Shown: positions 44,224 to 52,944, counted from the first letter of the stretch. The stretch: 64,000 nucleotides of DNA from Clostridia bacterium (GCA_017439085.1 JAFRTU010000008.1:1-64000); one strand, 5' to 3'. Notes: generated by a model from the letters alone, not told the origin. Numbers and translations are program-made.

Positions 44224-44881
44224 ACACGGATTAAAGGTAAAGGTAGCGCCTTCGATACTTTCGAGCGATTTCACGAAGATGGCCGAGTCTCTCGATGCCA
44301 TCAAGAGCTGGGGAGCAGACTGGGTGCACTGTGACGTAATGGACGGCATGTTCGTGCCGAACATCACCTTCGGACAGCAGATGATAAGGGACTTCAGGAA
44401 GCATTCGGACATGTTCCTCGACGTGCACCTGATGGTACAGGCACCTGAGAGATACATCGACGAGTTCATAGACGCAGGAGCGAATCTCATCACCGTACAC
44501 CAGGAGGCCACCACCCATCTTCACAGGACCATTCTCCAGATAAAGGACAAGGGAGTGAAGTGCGGTGTGGCAATAAACCCGGCCACCAGCATCTACACCC
44601 TTGAGGACGTGCTTCCGGATATAGACATGGTGCTCCTCATGTCCTGTGACCCGGGATTCGGAGGACAGCCGTTCATACCATATGCACTTAACAAGGCACC
44701 GAAGCTCAGGGAGATGATGGGAGACCGTCAGATAGACATCGAGGTCGACGGCGGAGTCAGTGAGAAGAACATAGATCAGATCCTCGCTGCAGGTATCAAC
44801 TGCATAGTCGCAGGCAGCGCGCTCTTCAAGTCTCCTGATCCCGTAAGGACATGTGAGATCCTGAGAAACGGAAACAGATGA
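44216..44881 (+). CDS. rpe: Ribulose-phosphate 3-epimerase
   Basis: A 221-residue TIM-barrel epimerase of the pentose phosphate pathway. Metal and catalytic elements: VAPSILSSDF, VHCDVMDGMFVPNITFG (His and Asp ligands), DVHLMV, SCDPGFGGQPF and VDGGV. Its start overlaps rsgA by eight bases. Confidence 0.96.
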   Translation: MIEHGLKVKVAPSILSSDFTKMAESLDAIKSWGADWVHCDVMDGMFVPNITFGQQMIRDFRKHSDMFLDVHLMVQAPERYIDEFIDAGANLITVHQEATTHLHRTILQIKDKGVKCGVAINPATSIYTLEDVLPDIDMVLLMSCDPGFGGQPFIPYALNKAPKLREMMGDRQIDIEVDGGVSEKNIDQILAAGINCIVAGSALFKSPDPVRTCEILRNGNR

Positions 44882-45582
44882 ACAAAGCCCTGAAACGGAT
44901 CGCAGTCATATCTGCGATCCTTATTCTCATAGGGATACTGATGGCATTCGTGGAGATCTTCTCGTTCTCCATGGATTTCTATGCCGGAGAATTCGAAAAG
45001 CTTGGTACGGCTGAAGACATAGGCATCTCCCATGACGATGCTGTAAGGGCCATGCAGGTCCTTCTCGATTATCTTAAGGGAAAGAGGGACGACATAGACC
45101 TTACGGTCAGAAGATACGGGATGGAGATATCCTTCTATAACGAGAAGGAGTATATTCACATGATCGACGTGAGAGCGCTCTACAGGACTGCGAGGCTCGT
45201 CGGTTTCATCGGAGCAGGAGCGGGCCTTTTGTTCATGATCCTCTCACTAATATTCGCAAAGGATGCGAGAAAGGACATACTTGACGGATATATCCTCGGG
45301 AACTTCATATTCTTCGGTATCCTGCTCGCCCTCGGACTCTTTGCGGCAATAGACTTCGACACGTTCTGGGTCTCCTTCCACAGGGTCTTCTTCAGTAACG
45401 ACCTGTGGCTCATGGACCCGTATAAGGACAATATGATACTGCTGTGCGAGGAGGAGATGTTCTTCGACCTCGTGATAAGGACAGCGGCGTGCTCGCTCAT
45501 AGTGATAGGGGCGATGCTCGTCACGGCAGTTATATGGAGAAAAAAGGAAAGTGACAGACAGCGTGAACAGACTGAAGGATAA
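44878..45582 (+). CDS. DUF1461/TIGR01906-family membrane protein (Lit-like)
   Basis: A 234-residue protein with four membrane helices (about 8-28, 104-122, 141-160 and 205-225) and an extracytoplasmic part after the first helix. Two conserved His are seen, in YIHMIDVRALY and in SFHRVFFSNDLWLMDP. Some proteins of this family are lipoprotein intramolecular transacylases (Lit), which remodel the lipid of bacterial lipoproteins; whether this one does is inference. Its start overlaps rpe by four bases and its end overlaps tsaD. Confidence 0.75.
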   Translation: MNKALKRIAVISAILILIGILMAFVEIFSFSMDFYAGEFEKLGTAEDIGISHDDAVRAMQVLLDYLKGKRDDIDLTVRRYGMEISFYNEKEYIHMIDVRALYRTARLVGFIGAGAGLLFMILSLIFAKDARKDILDGYILGNFIFFGILLALGLFAAIDFDTFWVSFHRVFFSNDLWLMDPYKDNMILLCEEEMFFDLVIRTAACSLIVIGAMLVTAVIWRKKESDRQREQTEG

Positions 45583-46588
45583 GGAGGACATACTTGTCCT
45601 CGCAATAGAGACCTCTTGCGATGAGACTGCGGCTTCCGTCGTCAGGAACGGAAGGGAAGTCCTAAGCTCGGTCATATACTCCCAGATAGACATCCATAAG
45701 GAGTTCGGGGGAGTCGTGCCCGAGATAGCTTCGCGTAACCACGTGGAGAAGCTTCCGTATATCGTGAGGAACGCTCTTCTCGAGGCAAAGCTCACTTTTG
45801 ACGACATAGACGCCTTCGCGGTTACCTATGGGCCCGGCCTCGTGGGAGCTCTCCTCACAGGAGTCTCCTATGCAAAGACTCTGGCATACTGTCTTAATAA
45901 GCCGCTCTATGCGATAAACCACATGGAGGGGCACATAAGCGCGAACTACATATCCCACATGGATCTTGAACCGCCTTTCCTGTGCCTTCTGGCATCGGGA
46001 GGTCATTCGAACATAATACACGTGAGGAACTACTGCGACTATGAGGTGATAGCATCCTCAAGGGACGACGCGGTGGGAGAGGCCTTCGACAAGGTGGCTA
46101 GGGTCATAGGACTCGAATATCCCGGAGGTCCGAACGTGGAGAAGCTCGCTAGAAACGGGAATGCGGACGCATTCCATTTCCCGAGACCACTCAGGGGAGA
46201 AGAGACATATGACTTCTCTTTCAGCGGCATAAAGACAGCCGTGATAAACCTCGTAAGGAACGCCGAGAGCAGAAGAGAGCCCGTGGACAGGGCTGATGTT
46301 GCTGCATCCTTCCAGAAGTGTGCGGTCACGTATCTGAGGGACAACCTCATAAGAGCAGCAAGGGACAGGAATGAGAAGGTCCTGGTGCTGGGAGGCGGAG
46401 TGAGCGCAAACGGGGCCTTAAGGGACAGCTTTGAAGATCATAAGGATGAGTTCAGGATATACTATCCGGAGCTCAGATACTGCACGGACAATGCGGCAAT
46501 GATAGCCTCTGCCGCATATTACAGGATAAGGAACGGAGACAGCCCCTCGGAGCTCACGCTGAATGCGGACCCTGGACTGGAGATATGA
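45551..46588 (+). CDS. tsaD: tRNA threonylcarbamoyladenosine transferase TsaD
   Basis: A 345-residue ASKHA-fold enzyme that adds the threonylcarbamoyl group to A37 of ANN-decoding tRNAs. AIETSCDETAASVV and the metal histidines in INHMEGHISANY are clear, as are ASGGHSN and the late GGGVSANGALR and TDNAAMIA. It starts with GTG at 45551 inside the previous gene. The partner genes tsaB, tsaE and tsaC are not in the window. Confidence 0.94.
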   Translation: MTDSVNRLKDKEDILVLAIETSCDETAASVVRNGREVLSSVIYSQIDIHKEFGGVVPEIASRNHVEKLPYIVRNALLEAKLTFDDIDAFAVTYGPGLVGALLTGVSYAKTLAYCLNKPLYAINHMEGHISANYISHMDLEPPFLCLLASGGHSNIIHVRNYCDYEVIASSRDDAVGEAFDKVARVIGLEYPGGPNVEKLARNGNADAFHFPRPLRGEETYDFSFSGIKTAVINLVRNAESRREPVDRADVAASFQKCAVTYLRDNLIRAARDRNEKVLVLGGGVSANGALRDSFEDHKDEFRIYYPELRYCTDNAAMIASAAYYRIRNGDSPSELTLNADPGLEI

Positions 46589-47010
46589 TGGAAGAGAAGA
46601 AATTCATGCTCTCTCCCATAGGGGAAGAGGAGGCAAGGCTCAGGAACCCCCTGGTGCTGGCCTATATAGGAGACACCATATACGACCTCTACGTAAGGAC
46701 ATACTTCGTTAAGAACACGAAGCTCGGAGTGAATGCCCTCAATTCCAGGTGTGCCGGCATGGTGAACGCCCGCGTCCAGGCCGGGGCTGCAAGGAGGATA
46801 TACGACTCCCTTACCGAAAGGGAACAGGACATCTTCAGAAGGGGCAGGAACTCGAGCCCGAAGTCCACGGCCAAGAACATGTCCGTGGCTGACTACATGT
46901 CCGCTACGGCCCTAGAGAGCGTCATAGGTTACCTGTATCTCTCGGGAGAGCATGAGAGGATAGAAGAACTCATGGAGACCATAATAGGGTTTGGTGAAGA
47001 AGATGAATGA
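46585..47010 (+). CDS. mrnC: Mini-ribonuclease III
   Basis: A 141-residue RNase III-fold enzyme without a double-stranded RNA-binding domain, which trims 23S rRNA precursors. The catalytic segment LAYIGDTIYDLYVR and the second acidic site ATALESVIGYLYL are present. Its double ATG start lies across the tsaD stop. rlmB follows, overlapping by eight bases, the usual pairing. Confidence 0.93.
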   Translation: MMEEKKFMLSPIGEEEARLRNPLVLAYIGDTIYDLYVRTYFVKNTKLGVNALNSRCAGMVNARVQAGAARRIYDSLTEREQDIFRRGRNSSPKSTAKNMSVADYMSATALESVIGYLYLSGEHERIEELMETIIGFGEEDE

Positions 47011-47764
47011 ACATGATACCGATATGATATTCGGAAGGAATTCCGTGAGAGAGGCCATGAGGTCCGGGAGGGAGATAGACGTTGTCTACGTTCAGGAGAA
47101 CGCAGAGAAGAACCTTTCCGAGATCATATCCCTTGCACGGAAGAAGGGGATACCCGTAAAGCAGGTCCCGAAGAACAAGCTCGACCAGATGCTCCGCTTC
47201 AACGATCCCTCGGGCAATATAAACCATCAGGGGATAGCCGTGAGGGTCGCAAGGGTGGAATATGCCTCGATAGAGGACGCCGAGAGGCTTGCGGAGGAGA
47301 AAGGGGAGCCCCTGTTTCTGATAGCCCTTGACGGCATAGAAGACCCGAGGAACCTCGGAGCCATAGTAAGGAGCGCGGAGATCTTCGGTGCTCACGGAGT
47401 CATAATCACGAAGAGGAAGAGTGCAGGCATGACGGGGCTCGCGGCAAAGACCGCGTCAGGAGCCGAGGAATACATACCTGTGATAAAGGTGTCTAACCTT
47501 GCAGCGACTATAGATGAGATAAAGAAAAAGGGAGTCTTCGTGGCGGCAGCCGATATGGGCGGGCAGAGCCTGGATAAGACCGACCTCACGGGAGCCATGA
47601 TGCTCGTCATCGGTTCTGAGGGAGAGGGCATCTCAAGGCTCGTAAGAGACAAGGCCGACTTTATAGTCTCGATAGACATGTACGGACACGTGGAGTCCCT
47701 TAACGCTTCAGTGGCCGCAGCGATACTGATGTATGAGAAGAAAAGACAGGACAGAAGAAAGTGA
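47003..47764 (+). CDS. rlmB: 23S rRNA (guanosine-2'-O)-methyltransferase
   Basis: A 253-residue SpoU/TrmH-family (trefoil-knot) methyltransferase. N-terminal substrate-binding domain (about 1-70); motif 1 DPRNLGAIVRSAE; motif 2 VIGSEGEGISRLV; motif 3 SLNASVAAAILMYE. ATG at 47003 is chosen over in-frame TTG and GTG codons a few bases upstream, which have no better ribosome site. Confidence 0.92.
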   Translation: MNEHDTDMIFGRNSVREAMRSGREIDVVYVQENAEKNLSEIISLARKKGIPVKQVPKNKLDQMLRFNDPSGNINHQGIAVRVARVEYASIEDAERLAEEKGEPLFLIALDGIEDPRNLGAIVRSAEIFGAHGVIITKRKSAGMTGLAAKTASGAEEYIPVIKVSNLAATIDEIKKKGVFVAAADMGGQSLDKTDLTGAMMLVIGSEGEGISRLVRDKADFIVSIDMYGHVESLNASVAAAILMYEKKRQDRRK

Positions 47765-48446
47765 ATATCTGAACATACCCGAAGAAGAGCAGACGGATTT
47801 TATCGGGTACGATCCCTTCAGCATAGACAGGGATCTGTCTTCCTATGAGCATCTGACGGACGAGGAACTCATAGGCGTGCTTCGAAAAGGGGACAAGGAT
47901 GCCGAGGAGGTGCTCATACAACGCTACAAGTGGCTCGTGAAGGTGAAGAGCAGGACGTATTTCCTCTCCGGAGCCGACAGGGACGACATAGTGCAGGAGG
48001 GCATGATAGGGCTGTACAAGGCCATAAAGGACTACGATCCCGAGAAATACAGCTCCTTCAGGACGTTCTCGGACCTCTGTATCTCAAGGCAGATGATCTC
48101 TGCCGTGAAGAGATCGAACAGGATAAAGAACATACCCCTTAACGAGTACGTGTCCTTCAGCAGGACCGTGGGCGATGAGGAGGGAAGGACTGTCCTCGAT
48201 CTTCTGAGCGGTCCCGAATCAGATAATCCTGAAGACAGGGTGATGCACAAGGAGGATCTCATCTACATAGAGAAGTTCATGGACGAGAAGCTCACCGACC
48301 ATGAGAAGAAGGTCGCAGGCCTCTATATAGAGGGAAAATCCTACAGGGACATAGCCAGGATCTTAGGAAAGAGCAGGAAATCCGTGGACAGCGCCCTTCA
48401 GAGGGTGAAGAAGAAGCTCGAGAACTATGTCGTTTCGGGCATGTGA
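47733..48446 (+). CDS. sigH: RNA polymerase sigma-H factor
   Basis: A 237-residue group sigma factor. Region 2 reads SRTYFLSGADRDDIVQEGMIGLYKAI and SSFRTFSDLCISRQMISAVK; region 4 has KSYRDIARILGKSRKSVDSALQRVKKKL. It directs early-stationary and sporulation or competence genes in Bacilli and Clostridia. The N-terminus is about 25 residues longer than usual. The start overlaps rlmB by 32 bases, as in the common mrnC-rlmB-sigH order. Confidence 0.92.
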   Translation: MRRKDRTEESEYLNIPEEEQTDFIGYDPFSIDRDLSSYEHLTDEELIGVLRKGDKDAEEVLIQRYKWLVKVKSRTYFLSGADRDDIVQEGMIGLYKAIKDYDPEKYSSFRTFSDLCISRQMISAVKRSNRIKNIPLNEYVSFSRTVGDEEGRTVLDLLSGPESDNPEDRVMHKEDLIYIEKFMDEKLTDHEKKVAGLYIEGKSYRDIARILGKSRKSVDSALQRVKKKLENYVVSGM

Positions 48447-48474
48447 AGATTAAAGTACATTTAATTATATTTTG

Positions 48475-48503
48475 TTGCAATTGAATTGATAATGTTGTAT
48501 CAT
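48475..48503 (+). promoter_or_regulatory. Probable sigma-A promoter of greA
   Basis: TTGCAA at 48475-48480, 17-base spacer, TATCAT at 48498-48503. The predicted RNA start near 48510 is upstream of the hairpin at 48523. Confidence 0.6.
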
Positions 48504-48522
48504 CTGATGCAGTGAATTTGGG

Positions 48523-48553
48523 GAGGGCTCAGGGAAGCCTTCTCATTTTTTAC
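48523..48553 (+). terminator. Hairpin with T tract in the greA 5' leader
   Basis: Stem GAGGGCT / AGCCTTC (48523-48529 and 48536-48542, one G-T pair), then TCATTTTTTACTTTT. It may end the sigH operon, but the promoter call at 48475 puts it inside the greA leader as an attenuator. Confidence 0.65.
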
Positions 48554-48578
48554 TTTTAAACGATGGGGGTGATTTGTT

Positions 48579-49055
48579 ATGCAAGATTTTGTATTGACAA
48601 AAAGCGGAAAAGAAGAGCTCGAGAAGGAGCTCGACTATCTTATCACTGTAAAGAGACCTGAGATATCGGAGCAGATAAAGGAAGCCCGTGCCTTCGGTGA
48701 CCTGAGCGAGAACGCAGAGTATTCTGAAGCCAGGAACGAACAGTCCAGGAACGAGGGAAGGATCCAGGAACTGGAGAACATCTTAAGACACGCGACCATA
48801 ATGGACGACAACGACATCAATCTGGACAGAGTCGGCATCGGCACGAAGGTCAGGATACTGGACACCGAATTCAACGATGAGATGACATACGTTATCAGAG
48901 GCACCAGCGAGACCGACGCATCAAGGAACATCATCTCGAACGAGTCCCCGGTAGGAGCTGCTCTCATGGGACACGGAGTCGGAGATGAAGTGATCGTCAA
49001 GGCTCCCCAGGGATCATTCAGTCTAAGGATACTTGAGATCTCAAGGGCGGAATGA
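48579..49055 (+). CDS. greA: Transcription elongation factor GreA
   Basis: A 158-residue factor. The N-terminal coiled coil carries the acidic tip DLSENAEY, which enters the RNA polymerase secondary channel and triggers cleavage of backtracked RNA. The C-terminal FKBP-like domain ends in APQGSFSLRILEI. GGGGGTGAT lies before the ATG. It is its own unit, before lysS. Confidence 0.95.
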   Translation: MQDFVLTKSGKEELEKELDYLITVKRPEISEQIKEARAFGDLSENAEYSEARNEQSRNEGRIQELENILRHATIMDDNDINLDRVGIGTKVRILDTEFNDEMTYVIRGTSETDASRNIISNESPVGAALMGHGVGDEVIVKAPQGSFSLRILEISRAE

Positions 49056-49075
49056 CACTTAAGTGATAATATGGC

Positions 49076-49119
49076 AAGACCCTTTTCATTCGGACCTAAG
49101 GCTGAAAAGGGTCTTTTCC
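49076..49119 (+). terminator. Intrinsic terminator of greA
   Basis: Stem AAGACCCTTTTCA / TGAAAAGGGTCTT (49076-49088 and 49103-49115), then TTTCC. Confidence 0.9.
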
Positions 49120-49212
49120 TGTTTTTATGGAATTGTGATATCTCCCTTTATGGTGTGAAATCCGGCCCCATGTGTTAAAATATCGTATGATCAATTACAG
49201 GAGAGATTAAAT

Positions 49213-51192
49213 ATGGCAAAAGACAACAGCACACTGAACGAATCTTCTGAGCTCTATGTCAGAAGAGAGAAACTGAGGACTCTCAAGGAAACGGGAAGAG
49301 ATCCTTTTCTGGTGACCAGATTCGACGTTACAGACGACTCCTGCAAGATAAAAGAGAATTTTGAAGAATACGAGGAAAAGGACGTTGCCGTGGCAGGCAG
49401 ACTCATGAGCAAGAGAGTCATGGGAAAGGCCTCCTTCTGCAACATCAAGGATTCTACCGGCAACATACAGCTCTATGTCTCGAGAGACGACCTCGGAGAT
49501 GAGGCTTATGCAGAGTTCAAGAAATATGACGTCGGCGACATAGTGGGAGTGAACGGATTCGCATTCAGGACCAGGACCGGAGAGATCTCCGTGCATACGA
49601 AGAAGATGACTCTTCTTTCAAAGTCGCTGCTGCCGCTCCCGGAGAAGTTCCACGGATTCACCGACCTTGAGCAGAGATACAGACAGAGATACGTCGACCT
49701 CATAGTGAACCCCGAGATAAAGGACACGTTCATAAAGAGGGCGAAGATAATAAACGAGATAAAGAGCTATCTTAACGAGAGAGGATATCTCGAGGTCGAG
49801 ACCCCGGTCCTCACTCCGTTTGAGATAGGTGCATCGGCAAGGCCGTTTACGACTCACCACAACACCCTTGACGTGGACATGGTCTTAAGGATCGAGACCG
49901 AGCTCTATCTCAAGAGACTCATAGTCGGAGGCATCGACAGGGTCTATGAGCTCGGAAAGAACTACAGAAACGAGGGCATGGATACGAGACACAACCCGGA
50001 ATACACTGGGATAGAGCTCTATCAGGCATATACCGACGTCAAAGGGATGATGGACCTCACGGAGGAGCTCTTCAACAGGATAGCCGATAACGTGAACGGT
50101 TCCAGGATAGTGACATATCAGGGAAAAGAGATAGACTTTACTAACTGGTCCAGACTTTCAATGAAGGAAGCCGTGAAGAAGTTTTCAGGAGTCGATTTCG
50201 ACGACTGGAAGAGCGATGAGGACGCCATAGAATGCGCAAAAGCCCATCAGGTGGAGCTTCCCGAAGTTCCTTCGAAGGGCACGATACTTGCCGAGTTCTT
50301 CGACAAGTACGTGGAGGAGAACCTCGTCCAGCCGACTTTCATATATGACTATCCGGTGGAGATAAGCCCGCTTGCAAAGAGGAAGCCCGATGATCCCGCA
50401 TTCACCGAGAGATTCGAGTTCTTCATAAACTGCATGGAGTTCGGAAACGCATTCTCAGAGCTCAATGACCCGATAGACCAGAGGGAGAGGTTCGAGAAGC
50501 AGGTGGAGGAGAGAAGAAAGCTTGAGCCTGACTGCAAGGCGCAGGTCGACTATGACTTCATAAACGCTCTCGAATACGGTATGCCGCCTACAGGTGGACT
50601 TGGTATTGGAGTGGACAGAGTGATAATGCTGTTCACAGACAGCGCAAGCATAAGGGACGTAATACTGTTCCCGACGATGAAACCCATAGATACACCAAAG
50701 GACAAGGATGGTGTACAAGAATCTGAGGATGCGGCAACAATAGAAAACGCATCTGAAAAGGCTCCGACGGTGAACGTAAGCGATCCGTCCATGCCGATCT
50801 TCGACACACAGAAACCCGACTTCGCAAGCCTCGTGATCGAGCCACTGTTTGAGGATCTTGTCGATTTCGAGACCTTCTCCAAGTCCGATTTCCGTGCCGT
50901 GAAGGTCAAGGATTGCGTCGCCGTTCCCAAGAGCAAGAAGCTCCTTCAGTTTACTCTGGACGACGGAACTGGCACAGCCCGCACCATTTTAAGCGGAATT
51001 CACGCTTATTATGAACCGGAACAGCTCATCGGCAAGACCTGCATCGCTATCACCAACCTGCCTCCGCGCAAGATGATGGGAATCGATTCCTGCGGTATGC
51101 TTATCAGTGCCGTTCACAAGGAAGGCGAAGAAGAAAAGCTTCATCTGCTGATGGTAGATCCGAGCATTCCGGCTGGCGCAAAGCTGTATTAA
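49213..51192 (+). CDS. lysS: Lysyl-tRNA synthetase fused to a C-terminal tRNA-binding domain
   Basis: A 659-residue class IIb LysRS (about 1-495: OB fold, motif 2 GKNYRNEGMDTRHNPEYT, motif 3 GGLGIGVDRVIMLF), a linker of about 25 residues rich in Glu, Ala and Thr, and an EMAPII/Trbp111-type tRNA-binding domain (about 545-659; SDFRAVKVKDCVAVPKSKKL, LPPRKMMG, GMLISA). That domain is more usual at the end of MetRS. Arginine codons in it are CGT/CGC whereas the body uses AGA/AGG, so the tail looks horizontally acquired. Confidence 0.92.
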   Translation: MAKDNSTLNESSELYVRREKLRTLKETGRDPFLVTRFDVTDDSCKIKENFEEYEEKDVAVAGRLMSKRVMGKASFCNIKDSTGNIQLYVSRDDLGDEAYAEFKKYDVGDIVGVNGFAFRTRTGEISVHTKKMTLLSKSLLPLPEKFHGFTDLEQRYRQRYVDLIVNPEIKDTFIKRAKIINEIKSYLNERGYLEVETPVLTPFEIGASARPFTTHHNTLDVDMVLRIETELYLKRLIVGGIDRVYELGKNYRNEGMDTRHNPEYTGIELYQAYTDVKGMMDLTEELFNRIADNVNGSRIVTYQGKEIDFTNWSRLSMKEAVKKFSGVDFDDWKSDEDAIECAKAHQVELPEVPSKGTILAEFFDKYVEENLVQPTFIYDYPVEISPLAKRKPDDPAFTERFEFFINCMEFGNAFSELNDPIDQRERFEKQVEERRKLEPDCKAQVDYDFINALEYGMPPTGGLGIGVDRVIMLFTDSASIRDVILFPTMKPIDTPKDKDGVQESEDAATIENASEKAPTVNVSDPSMPIFDTQKPDFASLVIEPLFEDLVDFETFSKSDFRAVKVKDCVAVPKSKKLLQFTLDDGTGTARTILSGIHAYYEPEQLIGKTCIAITNLPPRKMMGIDSCGMLISAVHKEGEEEKLHLLMVDPSIPAGAKLY

Positions 51193-51219
51193 AAAGTACA
51201 CCATGGCATGTACTCTTTT
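51192..51219 (+). terminator. Probable terminator of lysS
   Basis: Stem AAAAGTACA / TGTACT-TTTT (51192-51200 and 51209-51219, one bulge) starting at the stop codon, followed by G. Moderate quality. Confidence 0.6.
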
Positions 51220-51325
51220 GCCGGAAAAACGGTATGTCCTGCAATGCCGCTTTTTAGCCTAAATCCACACAGATACACCATAAGTACGCCAAAGAAGTGG
51301 CGAGTTGCCATAAGTCACTGATATT

Positions 51326-51375
51326 CGCACATTTTTACTAAGAGCTCCGATTGATCCCGGAGCTCTTTAAAATTT
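51326..51375 (+). repeat. Left copy of an imperfect direct repeat around the LytTR cassette
   Basis: Starts CGCACATTTTTAC and contains the terminator-like stem AGAGCTCCG / CGGAGCTCT (51341-51349, 51358-51366) with a T-rich tail. A similar copy lies at 52349. The 289 bases between lysS and the LytTR gene hold this repeat, a small CGCCA/TGGCG stem near 51285-51302 and no gene. Confidence 0.6.
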
Positions 51376-51480
51376 ATAGATTCTTTGCCGATCATCCTTA
51401 AATTAGTACCGAATACCGATTTTTTGTGACAGACACTTTTTTTCTTATGTATCATATAGCCGTCGGAGGTGATATTGGAG

Positions 51481-51921
51481 ATGATTTTCAAATTGTTCAT
51501 CGACAAAAACAGTCAGGAAGAAGTAACCGCAATTGTCCATGAAAGGACTCCTCTGATCGACGAGATTGAGCGCCTTGTGCTGCAAGATAATATTTCCGAT
51601 CAGATTCCCGGTTATATGGACGATGAGATTAGATTTCTTAAAATCCAGGAGATTGAGTGTTTCGTAGTTGAAGGCGAAAAGACATTCGCATTGTACAGTG
51701 ACAACAAACGATATCTCATCAGAAAAAGACTGTACGAATTGGAGGAAATGCTTCCTGGTAATTTTGAGAGGATCAGCAAATCAGCAATTGCCAACTGGAA
51801 GAAGATCGTTAAGTTCAGGGTTCAGTTATCCGGTGCGGTGGATGCTGTTTTCAAGAGCGGATACATTGAGTGCATTTCGAGAAGATGTTTTGCCGAATTG
51901 AAAAGGAGGTACGGACTATGA
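51481..51921 (+). CDS. LytTR DNA-binding domain regulator
   Basis: A 146-residue protein without a receiver domain. The LytTR beta-rich DNA-binding domain spans about 55-146: IRFLKIQEIECFVVEGEKTF, then RKRLYELEEMLPGNFERISKSAIAN and a C-terminal GYIECISRRCFAELKRRYG. LytTR proteins of this short type are usually paired with a DUF3021 membrane protein that controls them, as here (four-base ATGA overlap). GGAGG is 11 bases before ATG; a TTG at 51475 would have better spacing. Codon use (AAA, GAT, CGC) differs from the core genes. Confidence 0.85.
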   Translation: MIFKLFIDKNSQEEVTAIVHERTPLIDEIERLVLQDNISDQIPGYMDDEIRFLKIQEIECFVVEGEKTFALYSDNKRYLIRKRLYELEEMLPGNFERISKSAIANWKKIVKFRVQLSGAVDAVFKSGYIECISRRCFAELKRRYGL

Positions 51922-52346
51922 AAAAGTATGTTAAACAATTCTGCATCAGAGGACTAATGTGGGCATGGGTCGGTCCTGTTATTATGGCGATCGTGTGGAT
52001 GGCTTTACATGGAGCAGGAGTGATCACAAGCCTCACGGTTAATCAGGTAGTACTAGGAATATTCACAATGACGGTCATGGCGTTTATTGCTGCCGGGATT
52101 TCCATCGTATATCAGATTGAAACTTTGCCAAAAGCATTCGCGGGATTAATTCAGGCCGCTGTGCTGTATATTGATTACCTTGGCTTTTACTTGATTAACG
52201 GATGGATTCCGGTGAATAAAATCTGGATATTCACCCTGATCTTTGTGGGGTGTTTCACTGTGATCTGGTTTATCATTTATATCACGGTGAAGCTGAAGGT
52301 TGACAAGATGAATAAGACTATGGGAAGCAGACAAAATCAGTATTAA
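51918..52346 (+). CDS. DUF3021-family membrane protein
   Basis: A 142-residue protein with four membrane helices (about 15-35, 45-68, 78-98 and 108-130) and a basic C-terminal tail. It overlaps and probably controls the LytTR regulator, as in similar gene pairs of Lachnospiraceae and Lactobacillales. AAAGGAGG is eight bases before ATG at 51918. No enzyme motif is seen. Confidence 0.8.
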   Translation: MKKYVKQFCIRGLMWAWVGPVIMAIVWMALHGAGVITSLTVNQVVLGIFTMTVMAFIAAGISIVYQIETLPKAFAGLIQAAVLYIDYLGFYLINGWIPVNKIWIFTLIFVGCFTVIWFIIYITVKLKVDKMNKTMGSRQNQY

Positions 52347-52348
52347 AA

Positions 52349-52396
52349 CGCACATTTTTACAGAGAGCTCCGAGCTGATTCGGGGCTCTTATATTT
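52349..52396 (+). repeat. Right copy of the imperfect direct repeat
   Basis: CGCACATTTTTAC then stem AGAGCTCCGA / TCGGGGCTCT (52364-52373, 52380-52389) and an ATTTAT tail. It acts as the probable terminator of the LytTR-DUF3021 pair. Beyond it, to 52590, only AT-rich sequence with no gene is seen. Confidence 0.6.
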
Positions 52397-52596
52397 ATGC
52401 CATTTCGGATTTAGAACCACAAAGAGCCCACGGTAGACCGTATGGCGCTTGTTTATTAAAGAAAACTATTGATATTCACCCATTATCTGCCCTAATGAGT
52501 ATTATTGACTCACAATATGGCAAATGAGAAAATGATTAAAAGGGATTCCCCTAAGATTTAATGATATTACAGACATTAGATAATAAGGAGCAGGAC

Positions 52597-52944
52597 ATGG
52601 ATTTTGAAAAGATTGCAAGAGACAAACATCTGAATAAGACAAATTGCGCAAGCTCCGTTTATGAAGCTTTTCAGGAGATCAATACAAACAGCACTGCTGC
52701 ACCACTGCCGAGAGATGAGGGAGGAAGATGCGGAGCTGTGCTCTCTGCTGAGAAGATATTAAGGGAGATGGAGATCGGCAGGACAGAAGAATTTGCAGGA
52801 AAGTTCATTGAAAGATATGGCTCAGTAATGTGCGAAGATCTCAAAGGGAAGAACGGCATAAGCTGTAATGACTATGTAGGATTTGCTGCTGTTCTGCTGG
52901 AAAAAATGATAGATGAATCTAAAGAGGAGGGCACACTTGTATGA
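52597..52944 (+). CDS. Small cysteine protein of C_GCAxxG_C_C type
   Basis: A 115-residue protein with four spaced cysteines: C17 (NCASSVYEAF), C45 in GGRCGAVLSAEKIL, C79 and C90. The spacing resembles the C_GCAxxG_C_C family of putative redox-active or iron-sulfur proteins, though here the core reads RCGAVLS. ATG at 52597 follows AAGGAG; the earlier ATG at 52561 has no ribosome site. The next gene overlaps its stop (ATGA), and further down the run comes an iron-sulfur membrane protein, which fits an electron-transfer role. Confidence 0.65.
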   Translation: MDFEKIARDKHLNKTNCASSVYEAFQEINTNSTAAPLPRDEGGRCGAVLSAEKILREMEIGRTEEFAGKFIERYGSVMCEDLKGKNGISCNDYVGFAAVLLEKMIDESKEEGTLV

